Shown one piece after another: positions 1 through 7,982 of a DNA stretch of 64,000 nt (positions within the stretch are counted from its first letter, which is position 1; each line of letters starts with the position of its first letter). The position numbers and the translations under genes are program-made. The DNA is taken from assembly GCF_030323145.1 (NCBI RefSeq), contig NZ_CP100470.1:1054001-1118000 (forward strand), written 5' to 3'. The stretch comes from Mesorhizobium sp. C432A (GTDB lineage: Bacteria > Pseudomonadota > Alphaproteobacteria > Rhizobiales > Rhizobiaceae). The notes beneath the pieces are model-generated. The model was not told where the DNA came from and did no database searches. It saw only the letters and a program-made list of their open reading frames with translations.

Positions 1-371
1 TCATCGTCTCGCCGTCGCTTTTGATGCTGTCGATCCAGGTCATCCAGGCCATCCTCAAGGACGCCCGCATGCGCGAACAGGCGCATCTGATCCAGGGCGA
101 GGTGATCCGGCTGATGGAAGACGTCGCGCGCGTCGACGAACGCGTGCGCCGGTTGCAGACGCATTTTGGCCAGTCGGCCAAGGATATCGACGAGATACTG
201 GTGTCGACGTCGAAGGTGACCAAGCGCGGCCAAAAGATCGAAGCGCTGGAGTTTGGCGAAAGCGAAGCCGAAGTGCGCGGTGGCGGACCCGCCAAGGCCG
301 AAGCCGGGGTGCGGGTGGCGGATTCCAAGACGGGGCAGCTCAGGCTGCGTGTCGTCGAAGGCGACGATTAA
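1..371 (+). CDS. rmuC: DNA recombination protein RmuC, C-terminal part (5' end outside window)
   Basis: This frame is open from the window edge (first full codon at base 3) to a TAA at 369-371, so only about the last 122 residues are present. The run IQVIQAILKDARMREQA, followed by a helical segment with LQTHFGQSAKDIDEIL, is the typical end of the RmuC nuclease-like domain. RmuC family proteins limit recombination between inverted repeats and contain a PD-(D/E)XK-like fold. The catalytic part lies upstream of the window. The tail after about residue 85 of the visible part is variable and Glu/Ala/Gly rich. The stop codon abuts a two-hairpin repeat, and the next gene is convergent. Confidence 0.85.
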   Translation, partial: IVSPSLLMLSIQVIQAILKDARMREQAHLIQGEVIRLMEDVARVDERVRRLQTHFGQSAKDIDEILVSTSKVTKRGQKIEALEFGESEAEVRGGGPAKAEAGVRVADSKTGQLRLRVVEGDD

Positions 372-476
372 AGCGCATCGCGCTGAACGGATTCATACGA
401 CGCGCTTTAAAAGTCTTTGTTTTGATGCATGTCGTTGTCCCAGAACCGCGGCACACTTCTGGGCGCCATGCATTAG
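372..476. repeat. Two-hairpin RIME-like palindromic element, copy 1
   Basis: Hairpin B (372-406, arms AGCGC.../...GCGCT) is joined by a T-rich linker to hairpin A (426-472, arms TGCATG.../...CATGCA). The order and the internal ACCGC..CACACTT core are shared with the elements at 43696, 54911 and 59016. It fills the whole gap between the convergent rmuC and methyltransferase genes: it begins straight after the rmuC stop and contains the stop codon of the other gene (473-475). It may double as a bidirectional terminator. Rhizobial intergenic mosaic elements (RIMEs) have the same size and two-palindrome plan. Confidence 0.75.
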
Positions 477-1279
477 ACCGTAGCCACGATCACGTGCGCC
501 TGGATCTTGGCCGCAACCTCGCCGCTGCCGTGTCTGGCTGCAATCACGGACGCGGCGTGATCGGTTGCGGCTTCCAGTTTTCCTCTAGCCTCGATTTCGT
601 TGCGAAGCGGAGTTCCCTGGCAATAGGCAACCGCCGGAAGGCGCGGCGAGGAGGCACGGCTTTGTTCGGCCCTCGTGTCGATCACCACACGGGAGAAACC
701 TGCGGCTTCCAACTCGCCGCGGATCAATGCAATGTCATTGTAGCCGTGCGGCGTGCGGGCGAGAAAGCGGGGCGGATCGTTCGGAAAAATCTCCGCAAGA
801 GCATTCGTCACATCATTGGCGAATACATTCTCTTCGATGCGATCCCACACGTTGAACAGGAAATGGCCGCCGGTCTTCAGGACCCGCTTTGCTTCGCGAT
901 AGCCGGCGGCTCGGTCGGGAAAGAACATCGCGCCGAACTGACAGCAAACGAGATCGAAAGCCGCATCTTCGAACGGCAGCGCCAGAGCATCCGCCTGACG
1001 CCATTGTATACGACTGTCGGGAGCTTGTCGCGAGGCCGCGTAGTCGAGCATAGGCTGGTTGAGGTCGGTCACGACATAGCTTGCGCCGGGAGACAGTTTT
1101 GGAGCCAATGCGCGGGTGACAACGCCGGTGCCGGCGGCGACTTCCAGGACGGCGCCGGGCGACAAGGACGCTGCCCGTCGTGCCAAATCCGCGGCGAACG
1201 GCTCGAAGATCAGCGGCACCATGTAGCGGTCGTAGTTTTCCGGAATCGAGCCGGCAAACACTTTGTCCGTTTCCGACAT
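473..1279 (-). CDS. Class I SAM-dependent methyltransferase
   Basis: A 268-residue protein with a Rossmann methyltransferase core of the UbiE/Methyltransf_11 type. Motif I is VLEVAAGTG (residues 44-52), an acidic TDLNQPML follows at about 71-78, and the post-II segment ALPFEDAAFDLV is at about 100-111. The substrate cannot be read from the sequence; small molecules or quinone-like compounds are usual for the family. The stop lies inside a palindromic repeat. The next gene downstream on the same strand direction is the divergent-ended GFA gene, with about 80 bases between them. The ATG at 1279 is the natural start, as the conserved fold begins soon after. Confidence 0.8.
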   Translation of the reverse strand: MSETDKVFAGSIPENYDRYMVPLIFEPFAADLARRAASLSPGAVLEVAAGTGVVTRALAPKLSPGASYVVTDLNQPMLDYAASRQAPDSRIQWRQADALALPFEDAAFDLVCCQFGAMFFPDRAAGYREAKRVLKTGGHFLFNVWDRIEENVFANDVTNALAEIFPNDPPRFLARTPHGYNDIALIRGELEAAGFSRVVIDTRAEQSRASSPRLPAVAYCQGTPLRNEIEARGKLEAATDHAASVIAARHGSGEVAAKIQAHVIVATV

Positions 1280-1360
1280 TGCTATCCCCCGCCATCCGTT
1301 TGATGGCTAGCCTAGCACATTATTGGCTGGTTTGGGCCGCGTTTAACCGGGAGGCAGGTG

Positions 1361-1765
1361 CTACTGCGCCTCTACGATGCTTACGCCCTCGAATTCCGGA
1401 AGCCAGTGCAGGGCCGATCGGTGCCATTTCTGTTGGGTCGGAACGAGATCCTCGCGTTGCCGCGCGGTCCCCGCCCTGATCCCATAGACCTTCGGCCCGT
1501 CGCCAACCGACGTTGCGTAAAGATGCGAACCGCAGTCGCCGCAGAACGCCTGGGCACGCTTGGCGCCGCTCGATCCCGTCTTGATATAAACCTTCGGTGT
1601 TCCCTTGGTGATCCTATAATGATCCTCAGGCGCGGGAACAGTGACACGAAAGGCGGTGCCGGTCAGTTGCTGGCAGTCGGTGCAATGACAGATAGAGGTC
1701 TTTTCCGGGTCGACCTCTGCTTCATAAGCTATGGCGCCGCAATGACACCCACCATCGATTTTCAT
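1361..1765 (-). CDS. GFA-family (glutathione-dependent formaldehyde-activating enzyme-like) zinc protein
   Basis: A 134-residue protein whose cysteine pattern defines the GFA/CENP-V fold: GGCHCG (C7, C9), CHCTDC (C26, C28, C31) and FCGDCG (C75, C78). These bind two zinc ions. Members are often annotated as formaldehyde-activating enzymes, but most small GFA proteins have no proven reaction and some act as S-(hydroxymethyl)glutathione synthase or carbon-sulfur lyase relatives. No glutathione-dependent formaldehyde dehydrogenase gene is adjacent, so a formaldehyde role is not supported by context. Full length for the family. Confidence 0.85.
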   Translation of the reverse strand: MKIDGGCHCGAIAYEAEVDPEKTSICHCTDCQQLTGTAFRVTVPAPEDHYRITKGTPKVYIKTGSSGAKRAQAFCGDCGSHLYATSVGDGPKVYGIRAGTARQREDLVPTQQKWHRSALHWLPEFEGVSIVEAQ

Positions 1766-1842
1766 GGTTGATTCTCCGAATTCCGTCGAGTGATCTTAGC
1801 GGGACCAGGCGATGGGGCCAACGGTGGACTGCTGGTCCAGAA

Positions 1843-2796
1843 CTAGTCCGACGCCGCCTCGACCTGCTTGCGCCGGTGCTCCCAGGTTCCGGTCGTCTGC
1901 GGCTTGACGAACAGCCTGGTGATCTCCGGCATTTCTTTTTTCAAGAGCGCCTCGATGCGCTCGACACAGGCTTCGATCTCAGGCGCCGTCAGATGGTCCT
2001 CGAATTCGATGCTCAGCCCAGCGACGATCTGTCGAGGGCCGAGATGGACGGTGAGAACGCCGTTGGCCCGCTGCACTGCCGGATCCTGCTGGGCGATGGT
2101 CAGCACCTTGGCCTGCACTTCCGGCGAGGCCGGCTCACCGATGAGCAATCCCTTGCTTTCGCGCGCCAGAAAGATGGCGGTGGCGCCGAGGATCATCGCG
2201 ATGCCGATCGAGGCGACGCCGTCGAGTTCGGGCATGTCGAGGAGTTCGGCCGCCAATATGCCGGCGAAGGCGACGAACAGACCGAGCAGGGCGGCGCTGT
2301 CCTCGAACAGGATCGTGTAGACGCTCGGATCCTTGCTCGATTGCACGGCCTGCAGCCAGCCTTGCTTGCCCTTCTGCTGGCGGAACTCCTTCAGCGCCAC
2401 GTACCAGGAGCTGCCCTCGAACAGCATTGAGAGGCCCAGCACGATGTAGTTGATTTTGGGATTGGCGACCGGCTCAGGCGCCATGATGTGGACGACGCCT
2501 TCATAGAAGGACACGCCGGCGCCGAGCGCGAATACGAGCAGGGCGACAATGAAGCTCCAGAAATACAGCTCGCGGCCATGGCCGAGCGGATGCGTGCGGT
2601 CCGGCGGGCGGGCGGCGCGGTGCATGCCGTAGAGCAGCAGCCCGCCATTGCCGGTATCCACCAGCGAGTGCACGCCTTCCGACAGCATCGCCGAGCTGCC
2701 GGTGAAGAAGGCGGCGACGAATTTGGTCACAGCAATAGCGAGATTACCGGCGAGCGCCGCGTAGATGACCGTCTTCGACCCGCCATGTGCTGCCAT
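1843..2796 (-). CDS. Cation diffusion facilitator (CDF) family metal transporter
   Basis: A 317-residue inner-membrane protein with about six transmembrane helices and a C-terminal cytoplasmic dimerisation domain. It carries HSLVD (H43-D47) in TM2 and FEDSAALLGL (E165, D166) in a later helix, both typical of CDF antiporters that exchange divalent metal for protons. The EDSAA variant resembles the SLC30A9-like branch rather than classical ZitB/CzcD. The metal (Zn, Mn, Fe or Co) cannot be assigned. No metal regulator or metal-rich loop is seen next to it. The gene stands alone between GFA and transglutaminase-like genes. Confidence 0.85.
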   Translation of the reverse strand: MAAHGGSKTVIYAALAGNLAIAVTKFVAAFFTGSSAMLSEGVHSLVDTGNGGLLLYGMHRAARPPDRTHPLGHGRELYFWSFIVALLVFALGAGVSFYEGVVHIMAPEPVANPKINYIVLGLSMLFEGSSWYVALKEFRQQKGKQGWLQAVQSSKDPSVYTILFEDSAALLGLFVAFAGILAAELLDMPELDGVASIGIAMILGATAIFLARESKGLLIGEPASPEVQAKVLTIAQQDPAVQRANGVLTVHLGPRQIVAGLSIEFEDHLTAPEIEACVERIEALLKKEMPEITRLFVKPQTTGTWEHRRKQVEAASD

Positions 2797-2912
2797 GCTG
2801 TCCCTCTAAGGAACCTGATGTAACGCCCCTGCCGCCGAGCTCCACAGGCATCACAACGCACGAATCGCCCGGTCGTTCAGGGTCTTGTAGGCCAGCTTGC
2901 GGAAAGACGCCC

Positions 2913-3722
2913 CTATTCGATGATCTCGTCCGTCCACACCTTGAAACCAGCCAGCGTGCCCGGTCCGAAGATGTGGGTGAGCGGCACGTCGGCGGCGTCG
3001 CGGCCCGACGCGATCAGGATGCGGCCGATGCGCGGCGAATTGTTGCGTGGATCGAAGACATGCCAGCGGCCGCCGAGATAGACCTCCATCCAGGCTGCGA
3101 AATCCATGCTCGCCCAAGGTTTGGGCAGGCCGATGTCGCTGATGTAGCCGGTGCAGTAGCGGGTCGGGATGTTTAGCGCACGGCAGAAGGTGACCGCGAG
3201 GTGGGCAAAGTCGCGGCAGACGCCGCTTTGCTCGCGATAGGCTTCGGCCGCGGTGCGCGTCGGTCGGGCATTGCCGTAGCTGAAGACGATGTGGTTGTGA
3301 ACGAAATCACAGACCGCCTGGACGCGGGCAATACCGAGCGGAGTGTGCCCGAACAGCCGCCAGGCTTCGCTGGCCAGCAGATCGCTCTCGCAAAAGCGGC
3401 TGGGCAACAGGAACAGCAATGTGTCCGACGGCAGGTCGCGCACCTCATGCTGCCAGGCCATCAGGTCGCCCATCTCGAAGGTACCGGGGTCGCGGATTAC
3501 CGAATCGGTGCCGAAGGTGAAGCGTCCGGGCGGGGCGACGAAACGGTTGCACCAATTGCCGAAACTGTCGCGGTAGCTCTGGATCGGCACCGGCGGGTTG
3601 GAGGTCAGGAAATCCGGGCGCTCGAGATCGGAGGCCCTGGAGTAGTGGACGTTGAGCATCGCGATCAGCGGCGTTTCCTGCGGAAAATCGAAACTCATCT
3701 CGCTGCCGATGCGGATTCGCAT
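2913..3722 (-). CDS. Transglutaminase-like family protein
   Basis: A 269-residue protein with a transglutaminase-like (papain-fold) core in the C-terminal half. The nucleophile region is SGVCRDFAHL (C169). The strand that normally carries the catalytic His as HAW reads FAAWMEVYL here (A209-A210), and WHVFDPRNN (H221, D224) follows with the third catalytic residue. The N-terminal beta-rich domain is usual for bacterial members, which are often found with alpha-E and circularly permuted ATP-grasp genes; none is adjacent here. The activity is unproven; a protease, amidase or non-catalytic role is possible. Confidence 0.8.
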   Translation of the reverse strand: MRIRIGSEMSFDFPQETPLIAMLNVHYSRASDLERPDFLTSNPPVPIQSYRDSFGNWCNRFVAPPGRFTFGTDSVIRDPGTFEMGDLMAWQHEVRDLPSDTLLFLLPSRFCESDLLASEAWRLFGHTPLGIARVQAVCDFVHNHIVFSYGNARPTRTAAEAYREQSGVCRDFAHLAVTFCRALNIPTRYCTGYISDIGLPKPWASMDFAAWMEVYLGGRWHVFDPRNNSPRIGRILIASGRDAADVPLTHIFGPGTLAGFKVWTDEIIE

Positions 3723-3935
3723 TGTCGTCCTGACCGCACTGCCTGATCATCGCCGGGCGAAGGCATGGCCGATGCTGCAGTGCGAAGGCAACCATGGCAC
3801 GGACCGGAATGGTTTACGAGCAAATTAGAAACCGGTTGAAAGCGGCCCGACGGCGCCGGCGACAGACGCCCGCCCCCTTGCAGTCCGGCGTTTCTCTTGT
3901 TTCACTTGGCCTCCCAGCAACTGGAGGAACGAATC

Positions 3936-4061
3936 ATGGCTAAAGGTGCGATGAAGGCGGGCAAGGAAGCTCGGAAGCCGAAAAAAGACGCCAAGAAGCC
4001 CGCAGCGGCTCCGGCACTCAAGGCGCCGCCCGTCAAGGCGATGAGGCTCAAGGAAAAGTAA
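3936..4061 (+). CDS. Small basic Lys/Ala-rich conserved-type protein (41 aa)
   Basis: The frame starts at ATG 3936 with a strong ribosome-binding site (GGAGGA at 3923-3928, 7 bases before the start) and ends at TAA 4059-4061. The 41-residue product begins MAKGAMKAGKEARKPKKD and is about one quarter lysine, with the rest mostly Ala, Pro and Arg. It has no membrane segment or known domain and should be disordered. Similar short MAKG...ARKPKK proteins are common hypothetical proteins in rhizobia, as I recall them. A perfect intrinsic terminator follows at 4123-4158. It may bind nucleic acid, but that is only inferred from charge. Confidence 0.65.
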   Translation: MAKGAMKAGKEARKPKKDAKKPAAAPALKAPPVKAMRLKEK

Positions 4062-4122
4062 GCCCGCCTCGGAAGATCTTGGACGGTTGAAATCCGGACA
4101 AACCGTTTCGGCGCAGATTTTG

Positions 4123-4158
4123 ACACCGGCGGCATGAACGATGCGGCCGGTGTTTTTG
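4123..4158 (+). terminator. Rho-independent terminator of the 41-aa gene
   Basis: A perfect 8-bp stem, ACACCGGC (4123-4130) with GCCGGTGT (4146-4153), encloses a 15-base loop and is followed by a T-rich run. It separates the 41-residue gene from the riboswitch-sugE unit, which suggests that sugE has its own promoter. Confidence 0.7.
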
Positions 4159-4193
4159 TTGATCGCACCGGCGCAGCCGCTTGTGTCGAAGCG

Positions 4194-4241
4194 GCGAGGA
4201 CGACCTCGCGCCTTCCCATAAATCGGCCGGGACGGCCCGCC
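4194..4241 (+). promoter_or_regulatory. Guanidine-II (mini-ykkC) riboswitch upstream of sugE
   Basis: Two short hairpins each present an ACGR tetraloop. Hairpin 1 has stem GCGAGG/CCTCGC (4194-4199 with 4204-4209, six perfect pairs) and loop ACGA (4200-4203). Hairpin 2 has stem CGGG/CCCG (4228-4231 with 4236-4239) and loop ACGG (4232-4235). They are joined by about 18 bases. This is the defining layout of the mini-ykkC class, which binds guanidinium and in Proteobacteria usually lies directly before sugE/gdx. The sugE ribosome-binding site (TGGAG, 4254-4258) follows closely, which fits translational control. Confidence 0.8.
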
Positions 4242-4267
4242 ATGCTCATGGAATGGAGTGCATCCCG

Positions 4268-4582
4268 ATGTCGTGGATTTTTCTGTTTTTCGCCGGCCTG
4301 TTCGAAATTGGCTGGGCGATCGGCCTCAAATACACCGACGGCTTCTCGAAGCCGCTGCCGACGGTGCTCACCGTCGCCTCGATGATCATCAGCCTGGGCC
4401 TGCTTGGCCTGGCGCTGAAGACGCTGCCCGTCGGCACGGCCTATGCGGTGTGGACCGGCATCGGCACGGTCGGCACGGCGCTGCTTGGCATCTGGCTGCT
4501 GGGCGAGCCTGCGACGGCCATCCGGCTCGCCTGCATTGCGCTCATCGTCTGCGGCATTATGGGGCTGAAGCTCGCCGCCTGA
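4268..4582 (+). CDS. sugE: SMR-family guanidinium exporter SugE/Gdx
   Basis: A 104-residue protein with four transmembrane helices of the small multidrug resistance family. The essential proton- and substrate-binding glutamate is E13, in [14 protein letters not shown], and W16 follows it as in the Gdx (guanidinium exporter) branch rather than EmrE. Gdx proteins exchange guanidinium for protons as dual-topology dimers. The guanidine-II riboswitch just upstream supports guanidinium as the substrate. The start at 4268 was chosen because TGGAG lies 9 bases before it and the first helix begins at once; the in-frame codons upstream would translate the riboswitch itself. Confidence 0.9.
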   Translation: MSWIFLFFAGLFEIGWAIGLKYTDGFSKPLPTVLTVASMIISLGLLGLALKTLPVGTAYAVWTGIGTVGTALLGIWLLGEPATAIRLACIALIVCGIMGLKLAA

Positions 4583-4669
4583 GCTCCGAGGCATCAAATC
4601 CTTAAGTTAGGCAAACGCCTTCAGGGCCGCTGCAAGGCGACCCTGATGTCGATCGTTTCGATCGAAGCG

Positions 4670-5104
4670 TTAGCGGGCGGAGAAGCCCGGAGGCGTCCTG
4701 CCGGTACGCTGCTTGCGCGCCGCATAGCGTGCGTCGCGCTTGGCCTTGCGTTCGGCTTCGTCGGCCAGCAAACGGGCAATGCGCTCGTTTTCTTCGGCTT
4801 CCTTGATCTTCGCTTCAGCCTGCGCTGCCTCTTCGGCCGCAATACGCGCCGCTTCGGCTGCTGCCTCGCGCTCGGCCTTCTCGACCGCCTCGCGTGCCAG
4901 CTTTTCCTGCTTCAGCCTGGCCTTTTCGGCCTCGCGTATTTCGCGAGCCTCAAGAATCGCCTTGCGTTCGGCCTGTTTGGCCAGAACCGCAGGATCATCA
5001 GCCGCCGGCTTTGACTTGAAGCGCTCCAGAAGCGCCTTCTTTGCCTCGTTCGCGGCATTGCGCCGCTCGAAAATGTCTTTTTCCCTGTAGATAGCCAAGT
5101 CCAC
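4670..5104 (-). CDS. DUF6481-type coiled-coil protein
   Basis: A protein of up to 144 residues, almost entirely helical and very rich in Ala, Glu, Lys and Arg. The N-terminus has ERRNAANEAKKALLERF followed by KPAADDPAVLAKQAERKA, which I recognise as the DUF6481 family found in rhizobia. It has no membrane segment and no known function. The GTG at 5104 is very close to AGGGA, so the TTG two codons later may be the true start. It is convergent with sugE, and the region before it (about 228 bases to the next gene) shows no clear motif. Confidence 0.7.
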   Translation of the reverse strand: MDLAIYREKDIFERRNAANEAKKALLERFKSKPAADDPAVLAKQAERKAILEAREIREAEKARLKQEKLAREAVEKAEREAAAEAARIAAEEAAQAEAKIKEAEENERIARLLADEAERKAKRDARYAARKQRTGRTPPGFSAR

Positions 5105-5332
5105 TTCCCTGAAGTCAATTCGCGACGCTTACATACGCGCGAAAACCGAGAGTTCAAGCGCCAAAACGGTATGCCAGCCATGAAAGTTTATGCTGTTGCA
5201 GCCGGGAGACGCGTTTTCCCTGAAACAAAGCCGGCCGAAACCGACATGCACTGTTCACTATCCGCCCCTCTGGCGGCCGGGGCGGCTCGCCGCTACCTCT
5301 AGCGGCAAATCAGAACATTTGGATGACATGCC

Positions 5333-6394
5333 ATGGAACTCGGTCTCTACACTTTCGCCGACGTCAGCCCGGAGCCCGGCCCCGGCGCGATCGGCCCGCA
5401 TCAGCGACTGCGCAATCTGATCGAGGAGGTCGAGCTGGCCGACCAGGTCGGCCTCGACGTCTTTGGTCTGGGCGAACATCACCGCCCCGACTATGCCGCG
5501 TCCGCGCCGGTGGTGGCGCTGGCCGCTGCCGCCGAACGCACCAAGCGCATCAAGCTGACCAGCGCGGTCACCGTGCTGTCCTCCGACGATCCGGTGCGCG
5601 TCTTCCAGCAGTTCGCAACGCTCGACCTTTTGTCGGGCGGCCGGGCCGAGATCATGGCCGGGCGCGGCTCGTTCATCGAATCCTTCCCGCTGTTCGGCTA
5701 CAATCTCGAGGACTATGACGAGCTGTTCGCCGAAAAGCTCGACCTGCTGCTGGCCATCCGCGATAATGTGAATGTCACCTGGTCCGGCAATCTGCGCGCG
5801 CCGATCAACGACCGCGGCGTCTATCCGCGACCGCTGCAGGACAAATTGCCGATCTGGATCGCAATAGGTGGAACGCCGCAATCTGCTGCCCGCGCGGGCG
5901 TGCTCGGTTTGCCGCTGGCACTGGCCATCATCGGCGGCGAGCCGGCGCGGTTTGCACCGCTGTTCGACATTTATCGCGATGCCGCCAGGCGGGCCGGTAC
6001 CGACCCCTCGGGCCTTGCCACCAGCATCAATGTGCACCGCTTCATCGCCGGCACCACTGAACAGGCGGCCGACGATTTCTATGGCCCGCAGGCCGAAGTG
6101 ATGAACCGCATCGGCCGCGAGCGCGGCTGGGGCCCGACCTCGCGGGCGCTTTTCGATCGGTCGCGTGGTCCGAACGGCGCGCTGTTCGTCGGCGATCCGG
6201 AGCAGGTGGCGGAAAAGATCGTCGCCCAGCACAAAATCTTCAACAATGACCGCTTCCTGCTGCAGATGGCGATCGGCGCCATGCCGCACGCCAAGATCAT
6301 GAAGGCGATCGAACTGTACGGCACCAAGGTGGCGCCGATCGTGCGCAAGGAGACCGCCAAGCCCGGCGTCGCCGTCGCAGCGCCAGCCGCCTGA
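5333..6394 (+). CDS. LLM-class flavin-dependent oxidoreductase (Atu2307-like)
   Basis: A 353-residue TIM-barrel protein of the bacterial luciferase-like superfamily. The N-terminus has [25 protein letters not shown] and [10 protein letters not shown], followed by [15 protein letters not shown], which are conserved in the LLM branch typified by Agrobacterium Atu2307. Such enzymes use reduced FMN or F420-like flavin; the substrate is unknown. A flavin reductase is not adjacent, although one lies at 15.2 kb. The last residues (Ala/Val/Pro rich) form a short tail. It runs in the same direction as the AI-2E-type permease about 110 bases downstream. Confidence 0.85.
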   Translation: MELGLYTFADVSPEPGPGAIGPHQRLRNLIEEVELADQVGLDVFGLGEHHRPDYAASAPVVALAAAAERTKRIKLTSAVTVLSSDDPVRVFQQFATLDLLSGGRAEIMAGRGSFIESFPLFGYNLEDYDELFAEKLDLLLAIRDNVNVTWSGNLRAPINDRGVYPRPLQDKLPIWIAIGGTPQSAARAGVLGLPLALAIIGGEPARFAPLFDIYRDAARRAGTDPSGLATSINVHRFIAGTTEQAADDFYGPQAEVMNRIGRERGWGPTSRALFDRSRGPNGALFVGDPEQVAEKIVAQHKIFNNDRFLLQMAIGAMPHAKIMKAIELYGTKVAPIVRKETAKPGVAVAAPAA

Positions 6395-6504
6395 GCGACG
6401 GGCGGCCCGGATTGAGGGCCTTGCCGGCTAACGGAACCTTGGGCTTGCAGAGGCGTTTCCGTCGTCGGAATGCACCAATTGCGGTGCGCCGCTGAGGGAA
6501 AATC

Positions 6505-7674
6505 ATGAAAGCCGAACCCGCCGCTTTGGGTGCTGGCCTTGCCGAAACCGAAGAGGCGAGAGTTGTGGCGCGTGCCGACACGCATCTGATGCGTTCGCTG
6601 CTCATCGGGATCTTCCTGTTCATGGCCATCTACGCGCTGTATTTCGCGCGTGCTTTCTTCATGCCGGTCATCCTCGCCTTCCTGCTGACGCTGACGCTGA
6701 CACCAATCGTGCGCTTCCTGCGCAAGCGCGGCATTCCGGAAGTGGTTTCGGCGACAATGTTGGTCGTGCTGTCGATCTGCGTCTTCGGCGTTGCCGGCTA
6801 TCTGCTCAGCGGCCCGGTCATCGACCTTCTCAACAACACCTCGTCGATCGGCCAACAACTTACCGAACGGCTGGCGCAATTACGGCGTCCGCTCGAGAGG
6901 ATCATGCAGATCTCGCATCAGATCGAACAGATGACGGAGACCTCGCAGGAGCCGGGCATCCAGAAGGTGGCGATGGCGCAGTCCGGCGTCCTGTCGGCCG
7001 CCGCCAGCAACGTCCTGTCGGCGGGGACAAGCCTGACCATCATCTTCGTGCTGTCGCTGTTCCTGCTGGCGTCAGGCACGATGTTCTATGAGAAGATCAT
7101 CCAGTCCTTCGCCAGCCTCAGCGAGAAGAAGCGGGCCTTGCGCGTCGTCTATGACGTCGAGCGCGAAATCTCGCATTATCTGCTCACCGTCACCGTCATC
7201 AATGCCGGTCTCGGCGCGGTTATCGGCCTTGGCCTGTGGGCGCTCGGCATGCCCAACCCGCTGGTCTGGGGAACGATGGCGGCGCTGCTCAACTTCCTGC
7301 CATATGTCGGCGCGCTGATCACCATCGTGCTGGTCAGCGTCATTGCGATGATCAGCTTCGACTCGATCTCCTACGCCCTTTTGGCGCCGGGCTTCGTGCT
7401 TTTGTGCGACATCGTCGAAGGCCAGTTCGTTACGCCGATGGTTGTCGGCCGACGCCTCGAGATCAACGCCGTGGCGATCTTCATCGCCATCGCTTTCTGG
7501 TCCTGGCTTTGGGGCTTTGTCGGCGCGCTGATGGCGGTGCCGCTGCTGGTCGTCGTCAAAGTGTTCTGCGATCATTTCGATGGCCTCAGCCATGTCGGCA
7601 ATTTTCTCGCCGCACAGCAGACGGCCGTGGTGGAGGAAGAAGCGGCCGAAGAGAACGGAAAGGCAGCGGCATAA
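6505..7674 (+). CDS. AI-2E family transporter (PerM/TqsA type)
   Basis: A 389-residue inner-membrane protein with paired N-terminal helices (about residues 30-90), a long polar middle region (about 115-170, heptad-like [17 protein letters not shown]), and a cluster of C-terminal helices containing [15 protein letters not shown] and [28 protein letters not shown]. This is the AI-2E exporter/permease family. Members export AI-2, sodium or other solutes, and the specificity here is unknown. No luxS or AI-2 genes are visible nearby. The first 25 residues are cytoplasmic and Glu rich. Confidence 0.85.
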   Translation: MKAEPAALGAGLAETEEARVVARADTHLMRSLLIGIFLFMAIYALYFARAFFMPVILAFLLTLTLTPIVRFLRKRGIPEVVSATMLVVLSICVFGVAGYLLSGPVIDLLNNTSSIGQQLTERLAQLRRPLERIMQISHQIEQMTETSQEPGIQKVAMAQSGVLSAAASNVLSAGTSLTIIFVLSLFLLASGTMFYEKIIQSFASLSEKKRALRVVYDVEREISHYLLTVTVINAGLGAVIGLGLWALGMPNPLVWGTMAALLNFLPYVGALITIVLVSVIAMISFDSISYALLAPGFVLLCDIVEGQFVTPMVVGRRLEINAVAIFIAIAFWSWLWGFVGALMAVPLLVVVKVFCDHFDGLSHVGNFLAAQQTAVVEEEAAEENGKAAA

Positions 7675-7756
7675 GCTTGCCGCGCCTGTCCGTCATCGCG
7701 CATTTGTTGTCTTCAGGCGGAGTGCCTATATCGAGCCGGTCAAGCCGGACCCTGCG

Positions 7757-7977
7757 ATGAACGATGCCTCCTTCGACCTCGATTCCTATTTCGACCGCAT
7801 CGGCTATCGCGGCCCGATCGATGCTCCGCTCGGCACGCTGAGCGCGTCGCATCGCCAGCGTCCGCAGGCGATCCCGTTCGAGAATATGGACCCGTTGCTT
7901 GGCACCAGCTCGACATCGTCATTCCCGACCGCGCCTTCGAAACCAGGGTCAGGCAGTTGAACATCGTAAAGGCTTGA
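7757..7977 (+). pseudogene. Arylamine N-acetyltransferase relic with internal deletion
   Basis: ATG 7757 opens a frame whose first 47 residues match the N-terminus of arylamine N-acetyltransferases: [11 protein letters not shown], then [25 protein letters not shown]. After that it reads low-complexity residues to a stop at 7958-7960. In the +1 frame from about 7905 to the TGA at 7975-7977 the DNA reads [19 protein letters not shown], a plausible C-terminal tail of the same enzyme. The roughly 200 central residues, including the catalytic Cys-His-Asp triad, are missing. The simplest reading is an out-of-frame internal deletion. Confidence 0.65.
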
Positions 7978-7982
7978 GGCCC

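Noticed and set aside
4123..4158. The ACACCGGC/GCCGGTGT hairpin as part of the riboswitch
   Set aside because: It lacks an ACGR loop and is followed by a T-rich run, so it is better explained as the terminator of the upstream small gene.
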